Below are positions 33,382 to 44,294 of a stretch of 64,000 bases of DNA, in pieces (position 1 is the stretch's first letter; each line of letters begins with the position of its first letter). The translations under genes were made by a program, and so were the position numbers. The stretch is from assembly GCF_027943255.1 (NCBI RefSeq), contig NC_072895.1, forward strand, positions 71,674,001-71,738,000, given 5' to 3'. Origin of the DNA: Anastrepha obliqua. Taxonomy: Eukaryota; Arthropoda; Insecta; Diptera; Tephritidae. The notes under the pieces are model-generated. The model was not told where the DNA came from and ran no database searches. It saw only the letters and a program-made list of their open reading frames with translations.

Positions 33382-33637
33382 TCGCACCCTAAATACAAAA
33401 GGGTCACAACTCAAAATGTGCCTTCTGCTGAGATATGAACGAGACGTTATCAATAAAACGGTCCGCGGATGACATATGGCAAAAATAAATTTTTTGTTTT
33501 TTGGTAGGACTGTAATAAGCTTACATGGCAAATTTCAGCGTGATATGTCACATAATTTGTTTTCTGTGCTACTGTAAACAAGTCAAGCTCGAGTGTGGAA
33601 AATTTTGAGTTGTAACCCTTTTGTATTTAGGGTGCGA
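33382..33637. mobile_element. Palindromic MITE-like element with 36-bp TIRs
   Basis: 256 bp. Ends 33382-33417 and 33602-33637 are inverted copies with one mismatch, starting TCGCACCCTAAATACAAAAG. TA duplications lie at 33380-33381 and 33638-33639. There is no coding capacity. Size, TIRs and TA targets fit a miniature element moved by a Tc1/mariner-type transposase. No second copy is visible in this window. Confidence 0.85.
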
Positions 33638-33782
33638 TATGTGATTTCAAGAAATATAAAAACATTACGGGGTACAAATTTACCCATATCTGAAATAGCA
33701 TATAAAATAATGTCTTAATGGTGCCAACAAAAGTTAAAGAAATTAATTTCTATTTGGTATTCGTATTCGTAGATATTATTAT

Positions 33783-34062
33783 TATATATATATATATAAT
33801 TGGCGCGTACACCCTTTTTGATGTTGTTCCACAAATGGAGGGACCTACAGTTTCAAACCGACTCCGAACGGCAGATATTTTCATGAGGAGCTTTTTCATG
33901 GCAGAAATACACTCGGAAGTTTGCCATTATCTGCCGAGGGGCGACCGCTATTAGAAAAATGTTTTTCTTAATTTTGGTGTTTTCACCGAGATTTAAACCT
34001 ACGTTCTCTCTGTGAATTCCGAATGGTAGTCACGCACCAACCCATTCGGCTATGGCGGCCGC
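33783..34062 (-). mobile_element. SINE, copy C
   Basis: Minus-strand copy whose 5' end GCGGCCGCCATAGCCGAATG is at 34062. The A-box is perfect; the B-box is altered to GGTTTAAATCT. The core and the TCTGCCGTTCGGAGTCGG block are complete. A deletion joins ACAACATC directly to AAAAAGGGTGTACGCGCC, removing the left arm of the 3' stem-loop. It ends in a (TA)n run at 33783-33800. Confidence 0.93.
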
Positions 34063-34687
34063 ATTATATTTTATTATATAAATATTATTACATTCGCTTT
34101 TATCTAAAATAGATGAAGCATTTCGTAATAGATTACACAATTCTTAACTAAAACGTCTTCGTTTTTGTTTATCTTTGGACTCCCTGTACCGCTTAAAGTA
34201 AAGCCACTACAAAATTGTGCGATATTTGAGCCTCAAAATGGACGGTCTTGGTATAATTAATCCAGTTCCAGTGCGTAATTTATATTTTAAATATAAGAAA
34301 ACATTTTCCGGTACGTGTGTATATCACATGCCCAAGGGTTAAACATATATTTTATATAAATATTTCAATTTATGAAATTCTTATTGCTGGCATTTGTGAC
34401 ATTTTTACATATTAAACTTATTGACAAAGAGAAATGTTGAAATTGAAAAGATTAGCAAAAGCTTTCAAAATTTCTTGCCTTATTTTAACATATTTTAAAA
34501 AATTGAATTCTCTTCAATGGAGTTATTTATATAAAATTGTTGTGCCAAGAAAATGTGAAAATTTTTGACATTTTATTATCGCATTTGTCCAGCCAAAATG
34601 TATGCATGCAAGAATTTACATACTTCTGCATATCTTAATAAAAAATTTTGCAGACTGTAATTCCGCTAGAACAACATAATTGGTGTA

Positions 34688-34757
34688 ACAATATCAAGAC
34701 GCACGCCACAAAAAGGAGGAGCTCGGCCAAACACCTAACCGAAGTGAACGCGCCATT
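34688..34757 (+). mobile_element. SINE, copy F (3' fragment)
   Basis: ACAATATCAAGACGCACGCC, then AAAAGGAGGAGCTCGGCC, AACACC and GAACGCGCCATTTATTTATT correspond to the last third of the SINE. It lies at the left edge of the tandem duplication, whose unit starts inside this SINE tail. Confidence 0.8.
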
Positions 34758-35376
34758 TATTTATTTAATTTTTATTTGTACTAATGCTGTTAGCCCTTTT
34801 GCAATTAAAAAAAAAAGTAAGTTTTTTTTTAGCGCAGTAAAAAGATATGTATATGTTTACAAAAATGAGGCGTTTAGTTAAAAGAACTATATTTATTGTA
34901 ACGAGTTGGTAATTTCCACTTAAACCACTTGGAATAATCTGCGGAAGGGTTTTTTTCTTCTAAATCTTTCTGATACTAACAAAGCAAAATTATAAGGGCC
35001 AATCATTTTAAAGTTTTTTTTGTTCCTTGTTCACTAGGGCCTGGATAAGACTTTTCGATAACCGAAGTGAACGCGCCATTTATTTATTTAATTTTTATTT
35101 GTACTAATGCTGTTAGCCCTTTTGCAATTAAAAAAAAAAAGTAAGTTTTTTTTAGCGCAGTAAAAAGATATATGTTTACAAAAATGAGGCGTTTAGTTAA
35201 AAGAACTATATTTATTGTAACGAGTTGGTAATTTCCACTTAAACCACTTGGAATAATCTGCGGAAGGGTTTTTTTCTTCTAAATCTTTCTGATACTAACA
35301 AAGCAAAATTATAAGGGCCAATCATTTTAAAGTTTTTTTTGTTCCTTGTTCACTAGGGTCTGGATAAGACTTTTCA
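34736..35376. repeat. 320-bp tandem duplication, two copies
   Basis: Unit 1 (34736-35056) and unit 2 (35059-35376) are nearly identical. They differ only by small indels in A/T runs and ATG repeats and by a few substitutions (for example GGGCCTGG against GGGTCTGG). Each starts with TAACCGAAGTGAACGCGCC, the altered SINE tail, and ends with GGATAAGACTTTTC. No coding sequence. High identity indicates a recent duplication. Confidence 0.95.
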
Positions 35377-35860
35377 ATCAAACACGGTTCTAGGCTGTTA
35401 TTTTTCCGCTGTTTCGTGTGGTGTCGGCATGTGCTGGCTCATGCAACATCGGCCTTCTCCAATTATTCTTTGGCCTACCGCGAGCTCTGGCCATTTGCGG
35501 GTTCCCGTCCAGAGCCATTTTCATGATGTTGTCTGGTGGTTTTCTAAGCGTGTCACCTAAACATCGTTGCGGATGGTGTTCGACCAGAACATTCTACGGA
35601 TGATGCGGAGGCATTTGTTGACGAAAGATTGTAGCCTCTGTGGGATGTTATCAGAGACCAGCAATGTTTCACTTCCGTACAACAATACAGACTTCACACA
35701 TGAGCTGAATACTCGCAGTTTAGAGCACCTTGAGATTTACGAACTCGCCCATACTTTATACATTCGCCCAAACGCCGCTCTTGCTTTGTTTAGCCTGCAG
35801 TTGACATCTTCATTTGCTCCACCGTTTGCCGTGATAGTACAGCTAAGGCTAATTTAATCC
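35377..35860 (-). pseudogene. LINE ORF2 fragment, RTE-like, between RT and C-terminus
   Basis: Minus-strand frames give ANGGANEDVNCRLNKARAAF, GRMYKVWASS, CSKLRVFSSCVKSVLLYGSE, TLLVSDNIPQRLQSFVNKCL and RIIRRMFW. This is the post-YADD thumb region of RTE-like LINEs ('LLYG-ETW-V... RLQ-FVNKCLR-I--I-W'). It breaks up towards 35400. The fragment at 19400-19610 would be the next piece of such a protein, which suggests the same family. Confidence 0.78.
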
Positions 35861-35864
35861 TAAA

Positions 35865-38245
35865 TTACTAAATTTAATTGAGTGTTACTCTGTCACGATC
35901 TCACAGACTACAAACTATGTAAAAACAAAAATATATTATTTATATTTCTTTTTTTTTCAATTCAAACAAATGAGTGTAAATTAGGAACAGTATTATTTTA
36001 TTTCCATTTAACTATTAATGAATAGAAAATTTCAATAATAATAATAAAAATGTATGAAAGTTCTGTTAGAGAGGTGTTGTGGGAATATGTCGAATTCGTA
36101 CGCCTACAGTGCGTAGTCTATTAGACGAGTGTGCAGTGATTCAGGGTTAAATAGCTGACTCAAAAAGGTAGCGGTACACTTAGGCAGTTGAGTATACGAA
36201 ATCGCTTGTTTTGATATCATTATGAACAAATTCAATAGGAAATAGGAATAGAAGAAAGAATTTGTCCGGCGACAAATTAGGAATTACGAAAGAGATGCAA
36301 AAATTTTGCTCAGGTTTTGTTAAAAAGCGAGTATCAGAGAACTTCATCAACTTTTTCACAACTGCTACGCAAGGGCTCGGGATTGCAGTACCCTGTTTAC
36401 ACCACAAACAAAAGATTTATTCGAGATACATAGATATAGAAGTAGCAGTGTTTAATGTATACTCTTCCCGCTAGGAATCGAATAATTAAGAAAAAATCTT
36501 TTAGGACCCAATGTGTTTTTAATTCAGAAATTTATGTTACCAAAGTTGGATTACGTGGCTAACCCTCGGGAAAGAAAGAAGCGGAATTATACAGTTGATA
36601 AGAAACTTTCTATTGTGATACGAATAGATAGCTGCTTCAAGAGGTTTCCACTTTGACCTCATGGTCCTTCGAGATAATATTAGAAAGAAAGAAAGGAAAA
36701 GGATGAAAGACAAACAGTGATTAGCTAAAAATTTTGGAAAGGAGTTTCATATGGGGCCGAAATCCAAGCCTTGGTGAAAAAGTGATACCCAACTCAAAAC
36801 TTTTTAAAAGGAAGACAACTTACGAGTAAATGCTGAGGTGATTCCACTTTTTTGATCTCCTTATACTCCCAACACACTGAACTCAAAATTATGTCGAGTG
36901 ACACCGCTTGGACTCTCATCGCACAGCAGCCGGTTAGTACCTAACTACTAACGGGAAATGTGCCTTTGGTAGTCCCTCCCAAGAAAATCGCGGAATTGTG
37001 CGATCCTTGCAAATAAATACTTTCATGCTTTCGAGGTGGCATAGAAATCCCAGACCTAGTTGAAATGTACGCTCTCTACCAGTCCAAGTCTTCAATCCAC
37101 GCGAAGTGTTCCCTGTGAACATTTTGGCATAAACGGTGGCGGAAGAGTAGTTTATGTTCCCTCACTCTTCCCTAAGTGTGTGAATCTAAGCTAGTGCCGA
37201 AAATTTGTTTGCCCTTATTGAGCTTTGCGATCCGTTTCTCTCCAATTCGCCGTCCGTAATGGCATCCAGTTTGTTAATGAATTCCTTCTCTCCAAAACCC
37301 TCACTGGTTAGCCTTTCTCTGAGGATGTTTCGGCTTAACAGTTGCGCAGAAGGTTGTTTTCCATCAAACGGCTTAGCTTAACTTTCTGCAAAGAAACTGG
37401 GTTGAGCCATGTAGGCTCTTTCAAAGCCGTTGTCACTTTTACTCACGCAGAGATCCGATCCTTCTGTGTTTTATATTTGTACGTGTTCTTTGTCAACCTA
37501 TTAGGATGACACATGGCAAAAGTAAATGTAAGGAGAAAAAAGCTCAACTACGATGTAGTCCCATGTCCCTAATTGCGAACCTCCTAACACTAACAATGTC
37601 AGAACCTGTTAATGTAGTAGGGAAAATAATGGTATCTCTAAAATGGCACTCGAGTGGAACGCCCACGGTTCATGAAGGAGAGAACGACTCAGAAGACCAG
37701 CGATAAGAATGGTACTTGCTGAATGTCAAGAAATTGTTTGCTGACCTAATATTCCAGGAACTGCACAAAATCGTGATAGATAGAACGCGTTAGTCTCCGC
37801 CCTATGTTCTGACTAGAATCGCCACCAAATTGTCATATCACATTCATTTTTTGTCAATGAAATAAAACAAAAACTTTTGGAAATGGATCGATATCCGGAA
37901 ATGGATCGATATCCTGCTTGAAAGCAGTCTGGCGCCCCTACCTTCCCACAATATTATAAGAAATGGATATGGAATCGCATGATATCTTCGATTAAGAGAG
38001 TAAGAAAGATTTATGAAAACGGAGTCCCCTGATGAAGCATGCGCTAAGATTATTAGTGTGAGAGAGGCCATGCATCAGTATACTATGGTCCAAGCGATAA
38101 AATGCGATTCGTTCCCACTTCGCAACTAATTCACCCCAGAAGCGGAGAAGCATCGAAGGTAATTTGTGCATAAGTGATACTTTTCTAATTATAGAATATA
38201 TTTGCTGTGTAAGATTTGCCAATCCGATTCTCGCATATCTTACTT
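35865..38245. other. Unassigned
   Basis: AT-rich with some less AT-rich blocks (36940-37440). These do not give a recognisable protein on either strand. A dispersed text, GAGGTTTCCACTTTGACCTC, at 36642 is shared with 20657. A short perfect direct repeat lies at 37878-37912. Confidence 0.4.
37878..37912. repeat. 17-18-bp direct repeat, two copies
   Basis: GGAAATGGATCGATATCC occurs twice head to tail. A local duplication with no evident role. Confidence 0.85.
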
Positions 38246-38248
38246 ATA

Positions 38249-39211
38249 AAGGGTGATCAGTAGGGGTTTTTGACAGATCACGCACCGCATGATAACTATT
38301 ATATATACAAACAGCTAAATTCATCTGGCTGCTGAGCAACTGTAGGAAGTGACTTTAGCAGGAGCCAACTAAAGGGTGATCAAGAGAGTTATCCGATTTA
38401 AATTGAAATAGAACAGCGAGAATTTAAATTTATAGGGCAATTTTTACTATTTTTGTGTAAAACCATTCATGACATTTATTTTGTAAAGATAATGCCTTTT
38501 AAATATTGGCACCAACTGAGCCGTAATTCGCCCATCCGTAAACACTAATTTTGAATGACTCGCTGGAGTGCTTTGGTCTGTATGTCGTGAATAACTTTAG
38601 TAATGTTGTCCTCCAATGCTTGAATCAAAGCTGGTTTATCCACAAAACATTTGGACTTTACATACCCAACAAATAAAAGTCCGAACGTGTGATATCACAC
38701 GTTCTTGGTGGTCAATCCACTAGTCCGAGACGAGAGATAAATTGCTCACTGAAACGACGACGCAGTAAATTAATTGTTTAACGGGCTGTATGGTAAGTAG
38801 CGTCGTCTTGGTTGAAGCAAATATTGTGGGCATCACGGGCTTCAATTTCCGGCATCCAAAAGTTGTTTACCATGGCGCTATACCGTTCGCCATTTACTGT
38901 TACATTGGCGCCCGCCTCATCTTTGAAGAAATATGCGCCGAGGATTCCTTCATCCCATAGGCCGCACCAAACGGTTGTTTTCAATGGATGTAATGACGTA
39001 GCCATCAAGCCGAAATCGGGCTAAGCACGCGATTAACACTTTTCACAGAGCGTGGAATTTCGTAATATTTTTACGATTTGTAAAGATTGATGAAGCGTAT
39101 GTCCATGATGAAATAACAACGAATACTGAAAAAATTATGTATTTAGTTATGTCTACTGTCAACCTGTCAAAAACTCCTGTTAGAAAAAGTACTTCCAATC
39201 TGATCATCCTT
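38249..39211 (-). mobile_element. DD41D-type transposon, internally deleted, both ends present
   Basis: 963 bp between TA dinucleotides (38247-38248 and 39212-39213). The left end AAGGGTGATCAGTAGGGG and the right end (reverse) AAGGATGATCAGATTGG continue to a shared GGxGTTTTTGACAG block, so the TIRs are long but interrupted by indels. A second left-end-like sequence, AAAGGGTGATCAAGAGAG, lies at 38371, about 120 bp inside. The same end is seen at 25271. The N-terminal half of the transposase is deleted. Confidence 0.88.
38490..39025 (-). pseudogene. DD41D-type transposase, catalytic and C-terminal part
   Basis: From about 39025 down: LDGYVITS in one frame, then TTVWCGLWDEGILGAYFFKD, VTVNGERYSAMVNNFWMPEI and FNQDDATYHTAR (second catalytic Asp). 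After a stop and a frameshift come RRRFSEQFISRLGLVDWPPR-like text, YVKSKCFVDKPALIQALEDN-like text and ITKVIHDIQTKALQRVIQN at about 38570. In the third motif the expected LTPLD is degraded to ITRSD. The N-terminal DNA-binding domain and first Asp are gone. Not functional. Confidence 0.85.
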
Positions 39212-39214
39212 TAC

Positions 39215-41750
39215 TTGCCTTGGTATATATCATCTATCCATGTGGCTAAAAACACACTCATCCACGTCTGTGTGTGGCTGTATGCGAATATGCAAATGTG
39301 TTTGTACGTGAATTTGTGGTAATTTGTATCATGTGTTACCTTCACAATTGATAATCGTTGAGTTGAAATTTTCGTAGTGTCTCAATTTTTTTGTTTCAAT
39401 TTTCTGTAGCCATTGGGCAACTGACTCCCTGTCAATTTCGTTTTACAATTGCGTACACATATTACTAGTGTTGTTGTAATTGTTGATTTTGGGGCTATTG
39501 TTTTCGTTGCTATTTTTGCGCTGGCCTAGGTTCTGCTGTCGCCTGGTTTGGTTATTCTTGTGTGGCCCGATGCGGTTGCAGCTTGTTGTCTGCACATTTA
39601 GTGAATGCCCAAGCCTTGGCCACAGAAATGTTATCCAAATTCAAAAACGAAAAAACAAAAATTGATGGAAAAAAATTAACTGAACGTACAGACGAGCAAC
39701 CAACGACATTATTTTCGAGTTCTAACTCATGTGTTGCATGCCACACAAATTTTCAATTACTATCCGCCTTAGTCAAAGTTGAGACCAGCTGCATTGGAAA
39801 TTCTTAAGCTACGTCCACTGGTGGGTGGAGACGGGAGTTTGGAGGGGCATTCAGAAAATTCATGAGCTAGTTGGGCATTTTAGTGACGGAAAATTCTTAT
39901 ATTTTGTACGATTTTGTGCAAAATCTCAACTGCGCTGCGCTGCTCTTCTCTACTTTTCTCTGCTTAACTCCTTCATTCTTCTCTATAATTTCGGACAGTT
40001 TAAGTTGAAAACGCAAGCTTCCATTATACATACATATGTATGTATATATGTTTATGTATGGTAAGGTTTCATTGCAGCTTGTGTCATTTTAATATTCTTT
40101 GCGTTAGCTGGTTTTTTGCTTTCTTGTTTTCTACATTTCCATTCATGACTTCGTGCGTTTGCCTGCCCGCCTACACATTTACGTATCTTCCCCAAATCGC
40201 CTGCATTCTATATGTGATATTAAAGATAGTTTTTTTCACTCATTTTTTTCTGTAGAAAATTGCATTTTTCCTGTTGCGCTTATGGTATTTATTTAGCAGA
40301 GATATGCACATGCATAGAGTGTTTTTTCAAGACCTTCAGAACTTAAAATGATAATACAAAACAGAAATATTTTAAGAATTAATTTTTTACTATGATCTGG
40401 TAGATGATTTCATAGGAATTATTTTTTGAATATGATATTCGGCATATATCCACGCAGCTACGAGTTAAGTGGTTCATTCGATCAGTCCAATAAATATATT
40501 GTTGAGCTCGGTGCAAGTTGCACGGAAAACCCCGACTGAAAATCTTGAGTTGTGAGTCTTTACATTTTACATAAAAATTTGACCAATAATGTAAATAAAA
40601 TCATATTTCGCAATTTCTTTCAGTAATCAGAAAAGGAATAATTTTACTGTAATTTTTTTCAGTAATCAGTAAAAAATTTTTTGGTAATGAAATTTAAATT
40701 CATTGTTAATAAAAATTTACTGGTTACTGCTATTTGTAATGCAGTAAATATACTCGTATAACGCAGTGTGGCTCGATGGTGTTCGCAATTCAATGTAATG
40801 ACAGCTCCATTCTCATTTGCTCTGGCGTTAAAGGATTCATGATGGAACTGAACAGAAATGTCAACACAGTCTGCCATGCTCATCTGTCAAACCATAGTTA
40901 TTTATATCGATAAATCTTTCGCAGCTAAAGAAACACCTGATATGTGTGATACATATGTATATTGTGGTGTATATAAATTGCATTACGGTGCAGGATTGCC
41001 GGTTTTGGTGGTTGGCTGTTTTACTGGTTGTATTATCAGTGTGCTTGCTTTGATTGTTCGTTGCAGTTTGTTTAAATTGAAATTTGTGCCTGTTTACATT
41101 ATTTGGCAGATTTCAAGGAATTGTCTAACGGTGCCTGGAGAGATAGTGCAACAGTTTCGTGTGGTATCTAGTTATATGTACAGTAAGATTGTGGTTGATC
41201 GCCTTAAAATGATTCGCAAAACATGTTGCTGTTTCGGCTTACTTACTTTCTTACTATGCTAAGCTTTCTTACTTTTACTTAGATTTTTTGTATTCTATTC
41301 CATTTCATGCTTGTATTTTTTTTGTCGTTTGTTTTTCTTCTCGTTTCTTTTTCTTGTTAGCTAAGCTTAGTTACCAAATCATGTTTCGTATACGTCACGT
41401 TGACCTCAATGCGGTGACGTCTTTGTGCTCAACACATACATGTGGGCGGTAAGCGCATTTCACATTCATGCTCCCATGCATGCATATAGTGAAATGTAAA
41501 TAAATGGAAAGCAGTGAATTGTAGTATTAAATTGTGAGGAAATGCTAAAAATAACGCAAGAAATGTTCCGTTAAAAATTCGTAAAAAAACGTGAAATGCT
41601 ATTTGCATTTTATGCGTACAAAAGTATTTAATTTAGTCTTTGTGACCTTTCGGTAGCTAACAAAATTGAATTTGGATGATTTTTACCTCGCTAATAGTGT
41701 GATTTAGTTACTTTTCTAATTTATTGTTTTAAAAAATGAATATTTAAGGA
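39215..41750. other. No recognisable gene
   Basis: AT-rich, with an ACAT/TATG palindromic microsatellite at 40027-40060. The ATG frame at 40858-41262 is 134 codons with hydrophobic stretches, but matches nothing I know and lacks supporting features, so I do not call it a gene. Confidence 0.45.
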
Positions 41751-41756
41751 ATGGTC

Positions 41757-41806
41757 ATGTTAGGTTAGCCTGGTTGGCATTAAGCCACACATAGACCTTT
41801 TGGTAT
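41757..41806 (-). repeat. 3' tail fragment of the LOA-like LINE
   Basis: GGTTAGCCTGGTTGGCATTA and the following AGCCACACATAGACCTTTTG are nearly identical to the 3' UTR end of the element at 61424-62783 (there GGTTGGCAATAAGCCACGC). Only about 50 bp is present, so this is a severely truncated insertion in the minus orientation. Confidence 0.8.
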
Positions 41807-42057
41807 ATGGTTATGTTGATGGAGCTACAATACAAATTAGAAGCTATTACAGCGACTAATATCTTCTTTTTCATCTATGAAAATGCGTGCAAAACTATAG
41901 ATTTTAAATATTAATGCTGCATAATCAGTTTTCCACTCTCTCGACAATTTAGTTTTAAGGGCTTTATATGGAGACAAATTAAACTAAGGCATCCATTGCC
42001 TTACTTAATTTTCTAGAAAGTTGAACTTTGTTTTACGTACTTATACCACAGCAAGAA

Positions 42058-42317
42058 GAACAGGTCGATGCGTGACTACTATTCGGAAGTGTGCTGGTTT
42101 GAACCTTCGGGCATGCAACGCCTAATGATTGAAAAAGTGCCAGGGCAAACCTCCGAAAAAAGCTTCCATTAAAAAATCTGCTCATAAAACAAAATCTTCT
42201 GTTTGGAGTTGACTGAAAATTGCGGATTCCTCCATTTGTAGAATACGTTAACACGCACCATACAAGTACGAGGAAGAGCTACCCCAATTACCAAATAAAG
42301 AATGTAAGCGCCAATCA
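42058..42317 (+). mobile_element. SINE, copy G (diverged)
   Basis: Head remnant GGTCGATGCGTGACTACTAT followed by GGTTTGAACCTTCGG (B-box-like), then CAGGGCAAACCTCCGAAAAA, a degraded core, TCTGTTTGGAGTTGACTGAA, ATTCCTCCATTTGTAG, GTACGAGGAAGAGC and GTAAGCGCCAATCATG. Family order is kept, but substitutions are numerous and the A-box is lost, so it is an old copy. Confidence 0.8.
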
Positions 42318-42319
42318 TG

Positions 42320-43905
42320 TCTGCATACATAGATTTAAGAAGAACGAAGTTAAGATTTGTGATGTTCCACTGCATATATTTTTTTTTTTAAATTCATCAG
42401 GAAATTTCAAAGAGTTATTTTACTACATTTATAGTGGCGAAAAGTTAATAAATTTTTTTTTAATAGCTACATATAAGCTCTCTCGTTTGATGTCACTAAT
42501 AATACCACGCATTTAACTGCTTATACTTACCAGTAGTTAAAAGCATTTTTTGAAAATAAAGTCTTTTGAATAAAGTCTTTAAAGTGCTTCAAATAATTGA
42601 TTTGATAAAACACTGGGTATGCAGTATTACTATATGAAATCTATAGTTTCACGTATATATGAAATTTCACACCCGCACCTTCAGTGAATGAATGAATGAA
42701 TCAGCTTAGGATCTTTTGTGACCAAAATCACGAATCACATATTACTATTTTATCCAATTCTCCAATGTGTTCCCGGCAATGTACAAGCCTTTGGGAGGTC
42801 TAGCGCCAGCAGCAAAATATAACCAATGAAGTTTCCTAAAAAAAGTTGGTCGCAATCCGACAGCGTCTAGTTACGAGCCTATAGTCATGTTTCTTAATCA
42901 CTGTTTTGCCTGTGGCCACAATCAATAACTAAGCAAACTGTCAAGTGGGAAATAAAGCGCTTTTGATAGAGAAGATGAGTCCAGGATTGAAGTAGATATG
43001 GCTGAGAATGCGAATGCTGCTGATAATAGTGGCCACGAATGGAAGAAAAAATCGTCATAAAAGTTTAGATTATTTGTAAATAAACTACCTAGAAATGGGC
43101 AAGAAGCGGTTTTGATTTCTAATATGATGACTCAAAAACATGAAATCAAAGAAGGGAAAAGTGCTTTAAATTTAGAAGCTTATGTGTACTATTACAGGTG
43201 ACAATTGGAGCGTGGAATTCCTGGCAAGAAAAAATATTGACGAAAAATCAGGTATTTTTGATTTCCAGGAAAATTGTTCGGTATTGTCCTACTGCCCGAA
43301 AGAAACTGGTCAGTGACTTGATTTCATCTATGCAAATTGATGATGCTCTATATGAACATACAATCATGATAATCGATCATCGCACCAAAATAGGTCGAGA
43401 GCCAGTGGACCAATTATGCCAGAAATATGGTTTGCAACGAATAAGCGCCGTTAGAGATATCTGATATAAAAGCTCGAGATATGCTCGAAATATATATGCA
43501 TGCGAGCTAATTCGACTACAAATTCAGGTAACGAAGCTCTCGTCCTTATTGACTTTCTACTTACTTAACAACAATCCCCTCAACAACCACAAAACTAAGT
43601 CAGACTTTGTCATATTTGTCATCGAAATAAAAATAGGGCAGGTTTGCTTATAATACTCATATGAGAGAAAGCTGTACTGATTGTCTCAGTGAATATAAAG
43701 AGTTCTTAGAAATTTTTAAAAATGTAAATTAGTGAATTTTACATATCTTTTTTTCTGCGAAAAGTTGTTGGTAAGCTATGCGATAGTTATAAAAAATTAC
43801 TAATGAATTACAATCAATAAGAACAATATTGTAAATTATAGACTTATCTCCAAATTTCAAAATTATTTGAATTTATTGCGAAAAATAAATTGTATTTTTC
43901 ACTTA
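42320..43905. other. No recognisable gene
   Basis: Includes a (GAAT)n run at 42687-42700. The ATG-less frame at 43198-43464 (88 codons) looks somewhat protein-like but matches nothing I recognise. Confidence 0.4.
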
Positions 43906-43909
43906 GTCG

Positions 43910-44290
43910 TAAAAATCTTTAGACAAGCACGGATACAAAAAGGAAAAAGTATACCAACATTGTGTAACAGCTTTTCAAGTTGGCACTGTGTACACAGACC
44001 TTTGAAAAGTATTTGCCGATTAATCATACGGTTTTGAATTCCAAATTGAGGGATATAGAATATCAGTTCCCTCTTTTAAAATAGATTAAGTCATATCTGA
44101 GGCAAAATTATTGTTAATGTTGATGGTGCCTCATCTACGTATTTTTTACATTACGACCTCTAGTGTTCCCCAGAGAAGTACTCTGGGTTCTCTACTTTCT
44201 ATAATTTTTATGAATGACACTTCAATTTGTTTTAGTAAAGTAAATTTTGTTTTCCATGCTGCTACGTGCCAAATTAGTCATTAATCAAAA
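43910..44290 (+). pseudogene. LINE reverse transcriptase relic
   Basis: Plus-strand reading KHGYKKEKVYQHCVTAFQV, GTVYTDL, stop, KVFAD (the 'VYTDFSKAFD' motif), then after frameshifts SSVPQRSTLGSLLSIIFMND, which is the 'SGVPQGS-LGPLLF-IFIND' motif. These two blocks in this order identify the palm of a Jockey/CR1-type RT. The YADD motif is not recognisable downstream. Heavily decayed. Confidence 0.7.
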
Positions 44291-44294
44291 CTAC

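Noticed and set aside
40858..41262. 134-codon ATG frame with hydrophobic segments, possibly a membrane protein
   Set aside because: No recognisable family and no signal or supporting gene structure. It ends in a low-complexity Cys/Leu stretch, and frames of this length can occur by chance in a 64-kb window.
43198..43464. 88-codon frame MTIGAWNSWQEKIL... as a transposon gag or host exon
   Set aside because: It looks moderately protein-like but I can tie it to no family, and it has no supporting neighbours.
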